A stretch of 64,000 nt of DNA from Novosphingobium sp. NDB2Meth1 (GCF_900117425.1 NZ_FPEH01000032.1:590948-654947), one strand, 5' to 3'. Shown: positions 1 to 8,574, counted from the stretch's first letter. Notes: a model not told the origin generated them from the letters alone. A program made the numbers and translations.

Positions 1-1503
1 GTCATCGCCCCGACCCGCGAGCTCGCCCTTCAGGTCAGCCGCGAACTGATGTGGCTTTACGAGCAGACCGGCGCACGAATTGCCACCTGCGTCGGCGGCA
101 TGGACCCGTCGCGCGAACGCCGCACGCTGATGCACGGCACCCATATCGTCGTCGGCACCCCGGGTCGCCTGCGCGATCATCTCGAACGCGGCGCCCTCCA
201 GCTGGCCGCGCTGCGTGTCGCCGTGCTCGACGAAGCCGACGAAATGCTCGACATGGGCTTCCGCGAAGACCTCGAGGCGATCCTCGACGCGACGCCCGAC
301 GAGCGCCGCACGCTGCTCTTCTCCGCGACAATGCCCTCGCCGATCGTCGCGCTTGCCCGCCGCTACCAGAACGATGCGCTGCGCATTTCGACCGTTACCG
401 AAGAGCGCGGCCACGGCGATATCGACTATCAGGCGATGGCTGTCGCCCCCGCCGATATCGAGCACGCTGTCGTCAATCTGCTGCGCTTCCACGAGGCCGA
501 AACCGCGATGCTGTTCTGCGCCACGCGCGACAATGTCCGCCGCCTCCACGCCAGCCTGACCGAGCGCGGCTTCGCGGTGGTCGCCCTCTCCGGCGAGCAC
601 AGCCAGAACGAACGCAACCACGCGCTGCAGGCGCTGCGCGACCGCCGCGCCCGCGTCTGCGTGGCGACCGACGTTGCCGCTCGCGGGATCGACCTGCCTT
701 CGCTCAGCCTCGTCGTCCATGTCGAAATCCCGCGCGATGCGGAAACCTTGCAGCACCGCTCGGGCCGCACCGGGCGCGCGGGGAAGAAGGGCACCGCCGT
801 GCTGATCGTCCCATATCCGCGCCGCAAGCGGGTCGAGGCGATGCTGCGCGGCGCGCGTATTCCCGCGCGCTGGGTGCCGGTGCCGTCCGCTGCCGATATC
901 CGCGAAGCTGATTCAGCGCGTCTGATGTCGGTGCTGCTCGCGCCCGTCGAGGCGACCGAGGAAGACCGCGCGCTCGCCCAGCGCCTGCTTGCCGAACGCA
1001 GCCCGGAAGATATCGCCGCCGCGCTGGTGCAGGTCCACCGTTCAAAGCTGCCGGAGCCCGAGGATCTGATCAGCGGCGACGCCGGTCCGCCGCCCGGCCC
1101 GCGTGAGCCGCGCCCCGGTTTCGAGCAGAGCACGTGGATGCGGCTCAACATCGGGCGCAGCCAGAACGCCGATCCGCGCTGGATCCTGCCGCTGCTGTGC
1201 CGCCGCGGCCATGTCAGCCGCAGCGAAATCGGCGCGATCCGGATCACCGCGCGCGAAACGCTGTTCGAAGTGCCGACGGCGATCGCCGCGCGCTTCATGG
1301 ACGCAGTGCGGCGCACGGCCGAGGAGGCTGACGAGTTCGAGATCTTGCCGATGGACGCTGCCCCCCGCGAGGAATCGCGTCGCCACCGCAGGGAAGGCAA
1401 GCCGGGCTACGCGCCCAAGCCCTATCGCACGCCGGGCCGGGCCGAAGCGCCCAAGCCGCACCGCAAGGGCACGTGGCGCGCCAAGCCCGACCGGGCCAAG
1501 TAG
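1..1503 (+). CDS. DEAD-box ATP-dependent RNA helicase, DbpA-like (5' truncated by window)
   Basis: The reading frame is open from base 1, so the N-terminus with the Q motif and Walker A lies outside the window. Visible helicase motifs in order are PTRELALQV (Ia), GTPGRLRDH (Ib), VLDEADEMLDMGF (II), FSATMP (III), CVATDVAARGID (V) and HRSGRTGRAGKKG (VI), so both RecA-like lobes are represented. Near the C-terminus a segment beginning MRLNIGRSQNADPRWILPLL matches the DbpA-type RNA-binding domain, which in E. coli DbpA recognises hairpin 92 of 23S rRNA. A basic Arg/Lys/Pro-rich tail follows. The likely role is ATP-dependent RNA remodelling during large-subunit ribosome assembly in the cytoplasm. 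Assignment to DbpA rather than another DEAD-box protein rests on that C-terminal domain. Confidence 0.93.
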   Translation, partial: VIAPTRELALQVSRELMWLYEQTGARIATCVGGMDPSRERRTLMHGTHIVVGTPGRLRDHLERGALQLAALRVAVLDEADEMLDMGFREDLEAILDATPDERRTLLFSATMPSPIVALARRYQNDALRISTVTEERGHGDIDYQAMAVAPADIEHAVVNLLRFHEAETAMLFCATRDNVRRLHASLTERGFAVVALSGEHSQNERNHALQALRDRRARVCVATDVAARGIDLPSLSLVVHVEIPRDAETLQHRSGRTGRAGKKGTAVLIVPYPRRKRVEAMLRGARIPARWVPVPSAADIREADSARLMSVLLAPVEATEEDRALAQRLLAERSPEDIAAALVQVHRSKLPEPEDLISGDAGPPPGPREPRPGFEQSTWMRLNIGRSQNADPRWILPLLCRRGHVSRSEIGAIRITARETLFEVPTAIAARFMDAVRRTAEEADEFEILPMDAAPREESRRHRREGKPGYAPKPYRTPGRAEAPKPHRKGTWRAKPDRAK

Positions 1504-1521
1504 GTCAGCCTGCGAAGGCCC

Positions 1522-2070
1522 TCAAGCCGCGTCTTCCATCTCGACATATTCGGGAAAGAACTGCGGCGCGCGCATTGACCAGGCAGGAGCTGTCGCCGCG
1601 GCCTCGCTGATCGACTGCAGCAGTTCCTTGCGACGTTCCGGGCGGATGTGCGGCAGCGCGGCGGCCCCGCAAAAGGCGCCGGGGAGCCAGGGTCGCACTG
1701 CGGCACCGAGCAGGCGTTCATAGAGGAAGCGATAGGCCGAGAAGCTTTCGATGCGGCCCTGCGAGAGATCGAATGTGGTCACCCGCAGCAGCGGGCCCAT
1801 CACACTTTCCAGGTCTTCAAGGCCCGCCGCCTCGCTACCCTCGCCATCTGCGGTCAACAGGCTGCGGAGGAGCTTGAGATCCTGATACATCACGTATTGT
1901 GTGCGGATCGAAGCCGCTTCGGCCGGCCCGCGCGCCCACCGGCGGAAGGCATCCTGCCGTCCGAGACCGATATCGAGACTACGCCGGATATAACGCTGCT
2001 CACTCGGCGAAAACCCGGCGAACTCCCGCATCTCGGTGAGAATGGTCTGCGTTGTCGTGGTCGTGGCCAT
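1522..2070 (-). CDS. Hypothetical protein, 182 aa
   Basis: I do not recognise this family. The protein opens with a run of Thr residues (MATTTTTQTIL), has no signal peptide or membrane segment, and looks like a soluble, mostly helical cytoplasmic protein of mixed charge. It converges with the helicase gene 18 bp away. Its start faces a 166-bp gap that contains TTAATTGGTTAA, an AT-rich patch that could be part of its promoter. Codon use (GC-rich third positions) matches its neighbours, which supports it being real. Confidence 0.7.
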   Translation of the reverse strand: MATTTTTQTILTEMREFAGFSPSEQRYIRRSLDIGLGRQDAFRRWARGPAEAASIRTQYVMYQDLKLLRSLLTADGEGSEAAGLEDLESVMGPLLRVTTFDLSQGRIESFSAYRFLYERLLGAAVRPWLPGAFCGAAALPHIRPERRKELLQSISEAAATAPAWSMRAPQFFPEYVEMEDAA

Positions 2071-2236
2071 AAGCCCCTCGCTGCGCTTTCCTCTGCCGGA
2101 CCAACCCTTGCTGTCCAGCGTCGAAGCCCAAGCTAAGCCCGGCTGGTTAGGAAGAGATTAATTGGTTAATGCGCTTCCTCCCGGGCCATCTGGGGAAAGA
2201 TTGGCAAAGCATGGCAGGCGCTGCCGCTGGGCCTCG

Positions 2237-2968
2237 TCAGCACCGGCGGCGGTAGCGGAAGTACCAGACCTCATGACCCTGCGCGCGGGCCTTGGCCTCA
2301 TAGCGGGTTTCGGGCCAGCCGCCGGGGCGCTTCTGGAAGTCCGCCGCCTTTTGCGCCAGCCACTCGAACCGGTCGGTGTGGCGGCGCATGACCATCAGCG
2401 CGTGGCGCAAGTAGATCGGGTGATCGGTGCCGAAGCGGAATTCGCCGCCGGGCTTCAGCTTGCGTGCGATCAGATCGACCGGGCCATCGTTCATCATCCG
2501 CCGCTTGGCGTGGCGCGCCTTGGGCCAGGGATCGGGGTGCAGCAGGTAGACGAACGAGAGCGCACCGTCCGGCACGCGCGCCAGCACTTCCAGCGCATCG
2601 CCGTGGTGGATGCGTACGTTGCGGATAGGCATGCTGGTGGCGCTGCCATCGCTGCCGCGCCCGCCATCGAGATGGACCAGCGCCTGCGCCACCCCGTTGA
2701 GAAAGGGCTCCGCGCCGATAAAGCCGTGATCTGGCAGCATGTCCGCACGGCCCGCCATGTGTTCGCCGCCGCCGAAGCCGATCTCGAAGTGCAGCGGGCA
2801 ATCATGGCCGAACAGGACCTGCGCCGTGACGGGGCCTTCTTCCGGCACCGCGATCTGCGGCAACAGGGTGTCTATCAGCGCCTGCTGCCCGGCGCGCAGC
2901 GGCTTGCCCTTGGCGCGGCCGTAGAGGCGGTTGATGGTGAGCGGATCGCCCGGCTTGTGTGCGGTCAT
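2237..2968 (-). CDS. trmB: tRNA (guanine-N7-)-methyltransferase TrmB
   Basis: Transfers methyl from S-adenosylmethionine to N7 of G46 in the tRNA variable loop. The sequence shows the SAM-binding glycine motif (IGFGGGEHM, about residue 60) and the family signature HPDPWPKARHAKRR, followed by the C-terminal GTDHPIYLRHAL and WYFRYRRR. I chose the ATG at 2968 (MTAHKPGDPL), giving 243 aa. The longer frame to 3142 runs into the TonB receptor gene and adds a low-complexity Arg-rich stretch not typical of TrmB. The gene lies 43 bp downstream of the receptor gene on the same strand. In many alphaproteobacteria trmB sits next to metK; here metK is some 26 kb away. Confidence 0.95.
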   Translation of the reverse strand: MTAHKPGDPLTINRLYGRAKGKPLRAGQQALIDTLLPQIAVPEEGPVTAQVLFGHDCPLHFEIGFGGGEHMAGRADMLPDHGFIGAEPFLNGVAQALVHLDGGRGSDGSATSMPIRNVRIHHGDALEVLARVPDGALSFVYLLHPDPWPKARHAKRRMMNDGPVDLIARKLKPGGEFRFGTDHPIYLRHALMVMRRHTDRFEWLAQKAADFQKRPGGWPETRYEAKARAQGHEVWYFRYRRRC

Positions 2969-3011
2969 GGTGCGGCGCCTCTGGCAGCGCGATGCCAGCC
3001 GGTCAACGCCC

Positions 3012-5312
3012 CTAGAAGCCGCGCCGGATCCCGATAGTCCAGCGCCGCGGCGCGCCAGGTCCGAGGAAGCGCGGGGAAGAGGCGCCCGGCGCTTCGGCCA
3101 GCAGCACCGATCCGATCTCGCCGAACGTGCCGAACGTAGCATGGCGGCGGTCCAGCAGATTGCGCACTTCGCCGAACAGCACGACCTCGCGCAGCAGTTC
3201 TATCCCCGCGCGCAGGTCAACGAGGACATAGCCCGGCACCAGCGCCGCTCGGTTCGATTCGTCTCCGAGCAGCACCTGCCCAGAGCGGGCGGAGACTGTT
3301 CCGCCGACAGTGAAGCGCCGCCACGGTCCTACCTTCCCGGCATAGTCCAGATTGAGGTTCGCGCTGTGACGCGGCACCCCGGGGAGACGGTCGCCGGGCT
3401 TCACGAGGATTGCGCCAGCTTCCGCCGCCGGATTCCCAGGGCTTGCGATCCGTACCGGCGAACGATTGGTGGCATCGGTGAACGCATATGTTGCCGCCAC
3501 TCGCAGGCCGCCGCGCTGCGCGGTCAGCGAGAGCTCGATGCCCTGCCGCCGCGCATCGCCAAGGTTCTGGAAATAGGCGCGCCCGCGCACGCCCGAAGCG
3601 ACACGGCGGATCTCGTCACGGCTGTCAGCGCGGTAGGCCGAGGCCAGCCATTCGATCCGCCAGCCGCCAGCGGTACCCTTGCCCGATGCACCCAGCTCCC
3701 ACGTGTGCGCCACGACCTGGCGCAGCGGCGGATCGGCGACGAAGAAGTTGGCAAGGCTGCAGGGCGCTTCGGGATCGGCGCAGGACAGTTCCGCGGGCGT
3801 CGGCGCGCGGTTGGTCTCGGCATAACCGGCGCGCAGCGAGAGGCCGGGAACCGCATCCCAATCGAGCTCCAGCCCGGGGTTGAGCCGGCCGAAATGGTGC
3901 TGCCCATTGAGTGCGGTCCCGATCTGATCGTCGAGCCGGATTGCCGCGTAGTTGTAGCGTAGCCCCGCTTCTAGATGCAGGTTCGGCCCCAGCGGCAGCG
4001 TCTCCGCCACGAAGAACCCGGCGTAGAGATTGCGCGCGATCACCGAGACCGGGGCGATGGCGTTGTCATCTTGCGCGATCACCGGACCAACCGATTGCAC
4101 GCCGCGCGTATCGTCCAATGTGCCAAGCTCGGTCGTGGCCCCAAATGCGCTGCGGCCATAGTCGAGGCTCGTGCCGATCGTGAACACGTTGCTGCCGCCC
4201 AGCAATGGCCGCCGATCGGTGATCTGGGCCAGCAGACCGAACGCGCGTGAGGACAGCGCACCGCGGTTGAACACGGCATAGGTCGGGTCGCCCGCCAACG
4301 CACGGATGGGACGGCCCTGCCGGTCGGTGAGGACTTCGGCTTCTTCCTCTCCCTCGTTTTCGGTTTCGAGGCAAAGGAGCCCGGTATCATCCTCGCAAGG
4401 TTCGATATCGGCTGCATCGCCATTGAGCAGGCGGCTCTTCAGCCACTGCGCGTAGAATGCCGCCTGCAACCGCGTGGTCGGCGAAAGATCAGCCCACGGG
4501 TGGAGGCTCAGGCGAGCAAAGCGGTTCTCGGTGCGATCCGGATGCGTGAACACCGCGCTGCGGCGGACGGCGAGCAACTCCTCCGGCGCCGCGCCATTGC
4601 CACTGAGGCCGGTGCTGGCGAGGACGAGCTTGGCATGGAGCCCGGCAGCGACGCCATCATAGCCCAGATCGGCATAGCCGCTGGCGAGCCGCGAAGTGCT
4701 GTAGTCGCGCCAGCCGTCCTCGCCGCGGAGTTGCACCGCCGCATAGGCGCTCCAGCGCCCTGCTGCGCCGCCGGCGGCAAGGCTCACATCGTGCGCGCCG
4801 TAAGCACCGAGCGAGGCATTGGCACTGAGGCCGGGTTCGCTGCGGCCCGTAGCAGTCTCCAGCACAAGCGCTCCGCCCAGCGCGTTGAGGCCATAGACCG
4901 GGCTCGAATCGACGAGCTCGACCGTCCGAAGCGCGACATCGGGCACCAGATCGAGCGATATCGTATCGCCGAAGGGCAGATTGAACCGCGCACCGTCGAG
5001 ATAGGCGGCAAGGCCCTGCGACTGCCCTTGCGCGCCCGATGCGGTCTGCCCGCGATAGACCAGCGCCGGCTGCCACGGATTGCCCTGTGCATCCTGCAGG
5101 GTCACGCCCGGCAATTGGCGGGTCAGCGCACCTATCAGGTCCGGCCGCCCGCCGCGGGCGATGTCCCCGCGCGAGAGGCCGAGCGCGTCGTCGCTGTCCA
5201 CTCCGGCGCCCGGCGCAGTGACGATAATGGACTGATCGATCTCCTGCGCCCGCGCACTGCAGGCCACGCACGCCAGCATGGTCGCAACGGCACTGGTGAG
5301 CTGTCCCCTCAT
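3012..5312 (-). CDS. TonB-dependent outer-membrane receptor
   Basis: Outer-membrane beta-barrel receptor that imports a ligand (siderophore, vitamin B12, sugar or other) using TonB-ExbBD energy. The ATG at 5312 gives a 766-aa protein starting with a signal peptide (MRGQLTSAVATMLACVACSARAQ, cleavage after ARA). A TonB-box-like stretch (QSIIVTAPG) follows, then a plug domain (residues about 45-150, including LPGVTLQDAQGN and YGLNALGGALVLET), then a long beta-rich barrel with the late motif FGEVRNLLDRRHATFG. It ends in Phe, as barrels recognised by the BAM machinery usually do. The substrate cannot be read from the sequence. The gene is divergent from the membrane-tethered LuxR-type regulator at 5396, 83 bp away, a layout suggesting linked regulation. 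The ATG further upstream at 5426 would overlap that gene and lacks a leader. Confidence 0.93.
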   Translation of the reverse strand: MRGQLTSAVATMLACVACSARAQEIDQSIIVTAPGAGVDSDDALGLSRGDIARGGRPDLIGALTRQLPGVTLQDAQGNPWQPALVYRGQTASGAQGQSQGLAAYLDGARFNLPFGDTISLDLVPDVALRTVELVDSSPVYGLNALGGALVLETATGRSEPGLSANASLGAYGAHDVSLAAGGAAGRWSAYAAVQLRGEDGWRDYSTSRLASGYADLGYDGVAAGLHAKLVLASTGLSGNGAAPEELLAVRRSAVFTHPDRTENRFARLSLHPWADLSPTTRLQAAFYAQWLKSRLLNGDAADIEPCEDDTGLLCLETENEGEEEAEVLTDRQGRPIRALAGDPTYAVFNRGALSSRAFGLLAQITDRRPLLGGSNVFTIGTSLDYGRSAFGATTELGTLDDTRGVQSVGPVIAQDDNAIAPVSVIARNLYAGFFVAETLPLGPNLHLEAGLRYNYAAIRLDDQIGTALNGQHHFGRLNPGLELDWDAVPGLSLRAGYAETNRAPTPAELSCADPEAPCSLANFFVADPPLRQVVAHTWELGASGKGTAGGWRIEWLASAYRADSRDEIRRVASGVRGRAYFQNLGDARRQGIELSLTAQRGGLRVAATYAFTDATNRSPVRIASPGNPAAEAGAILVKPGDRLPGVPRHSANLNLDYAGKVGPWRRFTVGGTVSARSGQVLLGDESNRAALVPGYVLVDLRAGIELLREVVLFGEVRNLLDRRHATFGTFGEIGSVLLAEAPGASSPRFLGPGAPRRWTIGIRRGF

Positions 5313-5395
5313 CGGGTGCCCGGTATGCAAACCTGGCGTGCCAGACAAGAAAATTGGGATGGACGCCCGGCAGCCCATATGGTCACTCAGGGACC

Positions 5396-6241
5396 ATGTC
5401 GGCGATGGAACGCTTGTCGGGTACACCTTCCCGTGAAGCCAGCGCGCTTGCGGACGCCTTGAACGTGCGCGAGCTGGAAGTGCTGCGGCTGCTCGCCGAG
5501 GGGCACACGATCAAATCGATTGCCGCACAGCTTGACCGGACCGAAGCCTCGATCAACGAACGGCTGCGCGATGCGCGGCGCAAGACCGGCGTAGGCAGCA
5601 GCCGCGAACTCGCCCGTCAGCTGGGAGCCCAGAAAAACTGGGACAAGAATCCTGATCTGGCAATGACATCGCCTTCGTCCGAGGCACCGGTCCAGCCCGC
5701 AAGCCGTGGGCTGACAGGACCGAAAGGAACGATTGCCATGCTGATCGCCATGCCTCTCATCGCCGCTGGATCGCTGCTGATGGCGGCCGACGCCCCCTAC
5801 AACGCAGCTCGCCCGCAAAGCGCCGTGGCCGCAGCGCAAGGATCGCCGCTGGTCGGCCGCTGGGCGCTGGATGTGGCCGCTGTACCCGCCGAAGAACGTC
5901 CCCGCGCCGTCACCATCAGCTTCAGCGTCGCACCCGATCGGCGCTGGACCACCCTGGTCGAGATCGTCAATGCCGATGGCGGAACGCTTCACGCGGAATC
6001 GACCGCAGCGCTTGATGCCGCTCCCGTGCCGACCGCCGGCAACATGGGCTTCATCGACAGCGCGTCGCTGCGCCAGCCCGCTCCGGGCACGCTGGTGATG
6101 ACGCTCGGCAAGGACGGCGCGCCCGTTTCTACGCGGGTCTATACCGTCTCGCGCGATCGCAAGTCGATGACCGAGACGATCATCTGGGCGGGCAGCACGA
6201 TGCCCAAGCTCGAGACCAACACCTTCCACCGCATCGGCTGA
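5396..6241 (+). CDS. Membrane-tethered LuxR-type HTH regulator with extracytoplasmic domain
   Basis: The 281-aa protein has a LuxR/GerE-type helix-turn-helix at the N-terminus (residues about 20-80; NVRELEVLRLLAEGHTIKSI then DRTEASINERLRDARRK). An Ala/Pro linker and a single membrane segment (about residues 117-138, IAMLIAMPLIAAGSLLMA) follow, then a roughly 140-residue C-terminal domain with a beta-rich pattern (LVGRWALDVAA to TNTFHRIG). The DNA-binding domain would therefore be cytoplasmic and the C-terminal domain periplasmic, a ToxR-like one-component layout built with a LuxR head. The C-terminal domain is not a family I can name; it resembles small lipocalin-like folds only loosely. The start at 5396 is preferred; ATG 5405 is also possible. 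It is divergent from the TonB receptor, a plausible target. Confidence 0.82.
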   Translation: MSAMERLSGTPSREASALADALNVRELEVLRLLAEGHTIKSIAAQLDRTEASINERLRDARRKTGVGSSRELARQLGAQKNWDKNPDLAMTSPSSEAPVQPASRGLTGPKGTIAMLIAMPLIAAGSLLMAADAPYNAARPQSAVAAAQGSPLVGRWALDVAAVPAEERPRAVTISFSVAPDRRWTTLVEIVNADGGTLHAESTAALDAAPVPTAGNMGFIDSASLRQPAPGTLVMTLGKDGAPVSTRVYTVSRDRKSMTETIIWAGSTMPKLETNTFHRIG

Positions 6242-6253
6242 TCCCCAAACGCA

Positions 6254-6281
6254 AGCGGCCCGCCATTGCTGACGGGCCGCT
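6254..6281. terminator. Hairpin between convergent regulator gene and ctrA
   Basis: A perfect 9-bp inverted repeat, AGCGGCCCG and CGGGCCGCT, encloses a 10-nt loop between the convergent stop codons at 6241 and 6319. On the minus strand the stem is followed by TGCGTTTGG, so it would act mainly on ctrA transcripts. There is no clean U-run on the plus strand. Confidence 0.6.
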
Positions 6282-6318
6282 GCGCACGGAGGTCGAGGCC
6301 GGGGGGCAGGAGGCCGGA

Positions 6319-7020
6319 TCAGGCCGCTTCGACGTCCAGCTTGTCGTCCGGATCGCGCAGCACATAGCCGCGGCCCCAGACCGTCTCGATATAGTTCTCG
6401 CCATCGCAGGCATGGGCAAGCTTCTTGCGCAGCTTGCAGATGAACACGTCGATGATCTTGAGTTCGGGTTCGTCCATCCCGCCGTAGAGGTGGTTCAGGA
6501 ACATTTCCTTGGTCAGCGTGGTGCCCTTGCGCAGCGAAAGCAGCTCGAGCATCGCATATTCCTTGCCCGTCAGATGGACACGGGCGCTGTCGACCTCGAC
6601 CGTCTTGGCATCGAGATTGACCGAAAGCTTGCCGGTGCGGATGACCGACTGCGAGTGACCCTTCGAGCGGCGCACCACGGCGTGGATGCGGGCGATCAGC
6701 TCTTCGCGGTGGAACGGCTTGGTCACGTAGTCGTCGGCGCCGAAGCCGAACGAGCGGACCTTCGAGTCCATCTCGGCAATGCCCGAGAGGATGAGTACCG
6801 GCGTCTGCACCTTGGCGACGCGCAGCTTCTTGAGCACGTCGTACCCGTGCATGTCGGGCAAGTTCAGGTCGAGCAGGATGATGTCGTAATCATAGAGCTT
6901 GCCGAGATCGAGGCCTTCTTCCCCGAGATCGGTTGCATAGACATTGAAGCCTTCGGTGGTGAGCATAAGCTCAATCGCCTTGGCCGTGGTCGGCTCGTCC
7001 TCGATCAGCAGCACGCGCAT
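6319..7020 (-). CDS. ctrA: Cell-cycle response regulator CtrA
   Basis: Master OmpR-family response regulator of the alphaproteobacterial cell cycle. The 233-aa protein has a receiver domain with the acidic pair E7/D8, phospho-acceptor D51 (IILLDLNLPDMHGYD) and the K of DDYVTKPFHREEL. A winged-helix DNA-binding domain follows (TGKEYAMLELLSLRKG, then LKIIDVFICKLRKKL and VWGRGYVL). This matches the well-known CtrA sequence nearly throughout. It is phosphorylated by the CckA-ChpT relay and binds TTAA-type half-sites at cell-division, motility and replication promoters. In sphingomonads it is mostly tied to motility and stress rather than being essential; that is family knowledge, not visible here. 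The start MRVLLIEDEP at 7020 is the conserved one. The 263-bp upstream gap carries TTAACC/GGTTAA half-sites that suggest autoregulation. Confidence 0.97.
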   Translation of the reverse strand: MRVLLIEDEPTTAKAIELMLTTEGFNVYATDLGEEGLDLGKLYDYDIILLDLNLPDMHGYDVLKKLRVAKVQTPVLILSGIAEMDSKVRSFGFGADDYVTKPFHREELIARIHAVVRRSKGHSQSVIRTGKLSVNLDAKTVEVDSARVHLTGKEYAMLELLSLRKGTTLTKEMFLNHLYGGMDEPELKIIDVFICKLRKKLAHACDGENYIETVWGRGYVLRDPDDKLDVEAA

Positions 7021-7083
7021 TGGATAGCCCCTTGTTGCCATTCCCCGATGGCTTGAGCCCCACATCCGGGGCCTTCGCCGTCA

Positions 7084-7116
7084 TTAACCATATGACCAAT
7101 GAACATGAAAGGTTAA
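7084..7116. promoter_or_regulatory. TTAACC-N21-GGTTAA dyad upstream of ctrA (possible CtrA sites)
   Basis: TTAACC at 7084-7089 and its reverse complement GGTTAA at 7111-7116 form a dyad 64 bp upstream of the ctrA start. CtrA boxes are TTAA-N7-TTAA or a TTAACCAT half-site. Here the plus-strand half reads TTAACCAT exactly. Autoregulation is inferred. No GANTC (CcrM) site is visible in the gap, unlike Caulobacter ctrA P1. Confidence 0.45.
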
Positions 7117-7283
7117 TTTATCGTAAGCGAACGGCCCGGTACCCCTCGCATATCACTTATCTGGAATTTGTGCCCAGAATGGCAATTTCCCATTTCCATC
7201 CAACAGTTAAGAACCCTTATCTGGGATAACCTCGATGTCCGGGCGCGTATCACGAGGCGAAACCTTTTTTAAGAACTCCCGGT

Positions 7284-8312
7284 TTATCCGCCCGGTCCGG
7301 CGCCGGGAACACCGATCGCACCGGCCGCTTCGCGCAACTTGCGGGTCCCCGCGAGATCGTTGCGGAAGGCCGCAAGCCCGCCTTCGAGTGCCTTCGCCGC
7401 CTTGGCCGGCTCACCCAGTTGCATGCGGCTGCGCATCAGCATGATCCAGCCATCGGCATTGCCCGGGTTCTTCGCGAGCTTGGCTTCGAGCCCATCGACC
7501 ATGCCGCGGATCATCGCTTCCTGCTGCCCCTTGGGCAGCGCCGAAGCAGCCTGTATCTCTGCCGAAGACGGCCCGGGGATCGCCCCGGAGGCGACTGCTG
7601 CGCCGTTGGTGGCCATTCCGCTGGCGGGCGGCGCGAACTGCGCGGCGGCAAGGCGCTCCTCGTAGGGGATCTTGTAGCGGTCCCCCACGCTCTTGATCAC
7701 CGCGCGGATGTCTTCGGCATAGGGCGCATCCGACGGGGTATCCTTGAGCAGCGCGAACCACGCATCGATCGCCTTGCGGTGCTGGCCCGCCAGATCCATC
7801 GCCACAGCGCGGAAGTAACGCGCCCGCGCATCCTTGGGATCGAGCTTCAGCGCCTTCCTGAACGCTGCCTGTGCGTCTGCCGGAATCCTGCCTTCGCTCT
7901 TGCTCGCCAGCACGAGCGACTCGCCGAGGAAGGAGTACGTCTCGGCGTGGGTGTCATCGAGCTTGGTCGCTTCCTTCAACGCGGTCGCCGCTTCGGCGTA
8001 GCGCTCGGTCTGGAAGTAGGACCAGCCGAGCATGCGCCAGCCCTCCGCATCGTCGGGCTTGGCCTTGAGCCGTGCCTCCAGGCGAGTGATCACATCATCG
8101 ACCGAAGGCGCCTGACTTTCGGTGGGCGCAGGTGGCTGGGCGATGATCTCGGCATCGCGCTGCCCGCGCCAGACCGCGACACCACCGGCACTGAGCGCGA
8201 CAACCGCCGCGAGCACAAGCACGATGCGCCCGCCACGACCGGACGGTTTGCTGGTTGAAGCGGCAGACGAGGAGGCAGGATCTGGGGTCGGCTTGGATTC
8301 GGCCTCGGTCAT
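7284..8312 (-). CDS. CcmI/CycH-like TPR protein of cytochrome c maturation
   Basis: The 342-aa protein has a cytoplasmic N-terminal stretch rich in Ser/Pro/Lys, one membrane helix (about residues 29-49, IVLVLAAVVALSAGGVAVW) and a periplasmic TPR region. The first TPR block contains DAEGWRMLGWSYFQTERYAEA, and later blocks contain LKLDPKDARARYFRAVAMDLAG and NADGWIMLMRSRMQLGE. This layout matches the CcmI (CycH/CcmH C-terminal) family that presents apocytochrome c to the heme lyase CcmF. No ccmEFGH genes adjoin it. Instead it is divergent from an operon encoding a decaheme cytochrome, which suggests a role in that cytochrome's maturation or simply a general one. The ATG at 8312 has an AGGGAG Shine-Dalgarno six bases upstream; the frame extends further but into the divergent gene's leader. 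Confidence 0.75.
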   Translation of the reverse strand: MTEAESKPTPDPASSSAASTSKPSGRGGRIVLVLAAVVALSAGGVAVWRGQRDAEIIAQPPAPTESQAPSVDDVITRLEARLKAKPDDAEGWRMLGWSYFQTERYAEAATALKEATKLDDTHAETYSFLGESLVLASKSEGRIPADAQAAFRKALKLDPKDARARYFRAVAMDLAGQHRKAIDAWFALLKDTPSDAPYAEDIRAVIKSVGDRYKIPYEERLAAAQFAPPASGMATNGAAVASGAIPGPSSAEIQAASALPKGQQEAMIRGMVDGLEAKLAKNPGNADGWIMLMRSRMQLGEPAKAAKALEGGLAAFRNDLAGTRKLREAAGAIGVPGAGPGG

Positions 8313-8494
8313 CACATGCTCCCTTGTGCGCCGGTTCAGGCGCGTCCCCATATTGTCGGGCATATCCCCAGCCCCCCGCACCATGCAAGCGGCAGCGCAG
8401 CGGATTGCCTCGCGCCGGATCGGAACAGATTGGCGTACCAGCCCGGCTAAATTGCGGCTGGCAAACCACGGTGCATCGGCTAAACTCCAATGCA

Positions 8495-8541
8495 AACAGG
8501 GGCGCAAATCGGAAAACAGGGCACAGGGCCAGCCAACAGGG
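8495..8541 (+). promoter_or_regulatory. Three AACAGGG direct repeats phased at exactly 20 bp
   Basis: AACAGGG occurs at 8495-8501, 8515-8521 and 8535-8541, a period of 20 bp (two helical turns), ending 33 bp before the GTG start of the flavoprotein gene. The spacer bases differ, so this is not a simple tandem duplication. Helically phased direct repeats at this distance suggest an array of activator or repressor half-sites on one face of the DNA. No CRP-type TGTGA-N6-TCACA site is visible in the gap 8313-8574. Confidence 0.5.
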
Positions 8542-8574
8542 GTCCGTGTCAGGCAGCGCGGGGGGCGTGCACCG

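Noticed and set aside
8495..8541. CRISPR-like array
   Set aside because: Repeats are 7 bp and spacers 13 bp, far too short; no cas genes nearby.
8122..8574. N-terminal extension of the flavoprotein (long frame starting at 8122)
   Set aside because: It runs antisense through the CcmI-like gene and is low-complexity; homology starts at the GTG near SEVHKVAIIGSGPAG.
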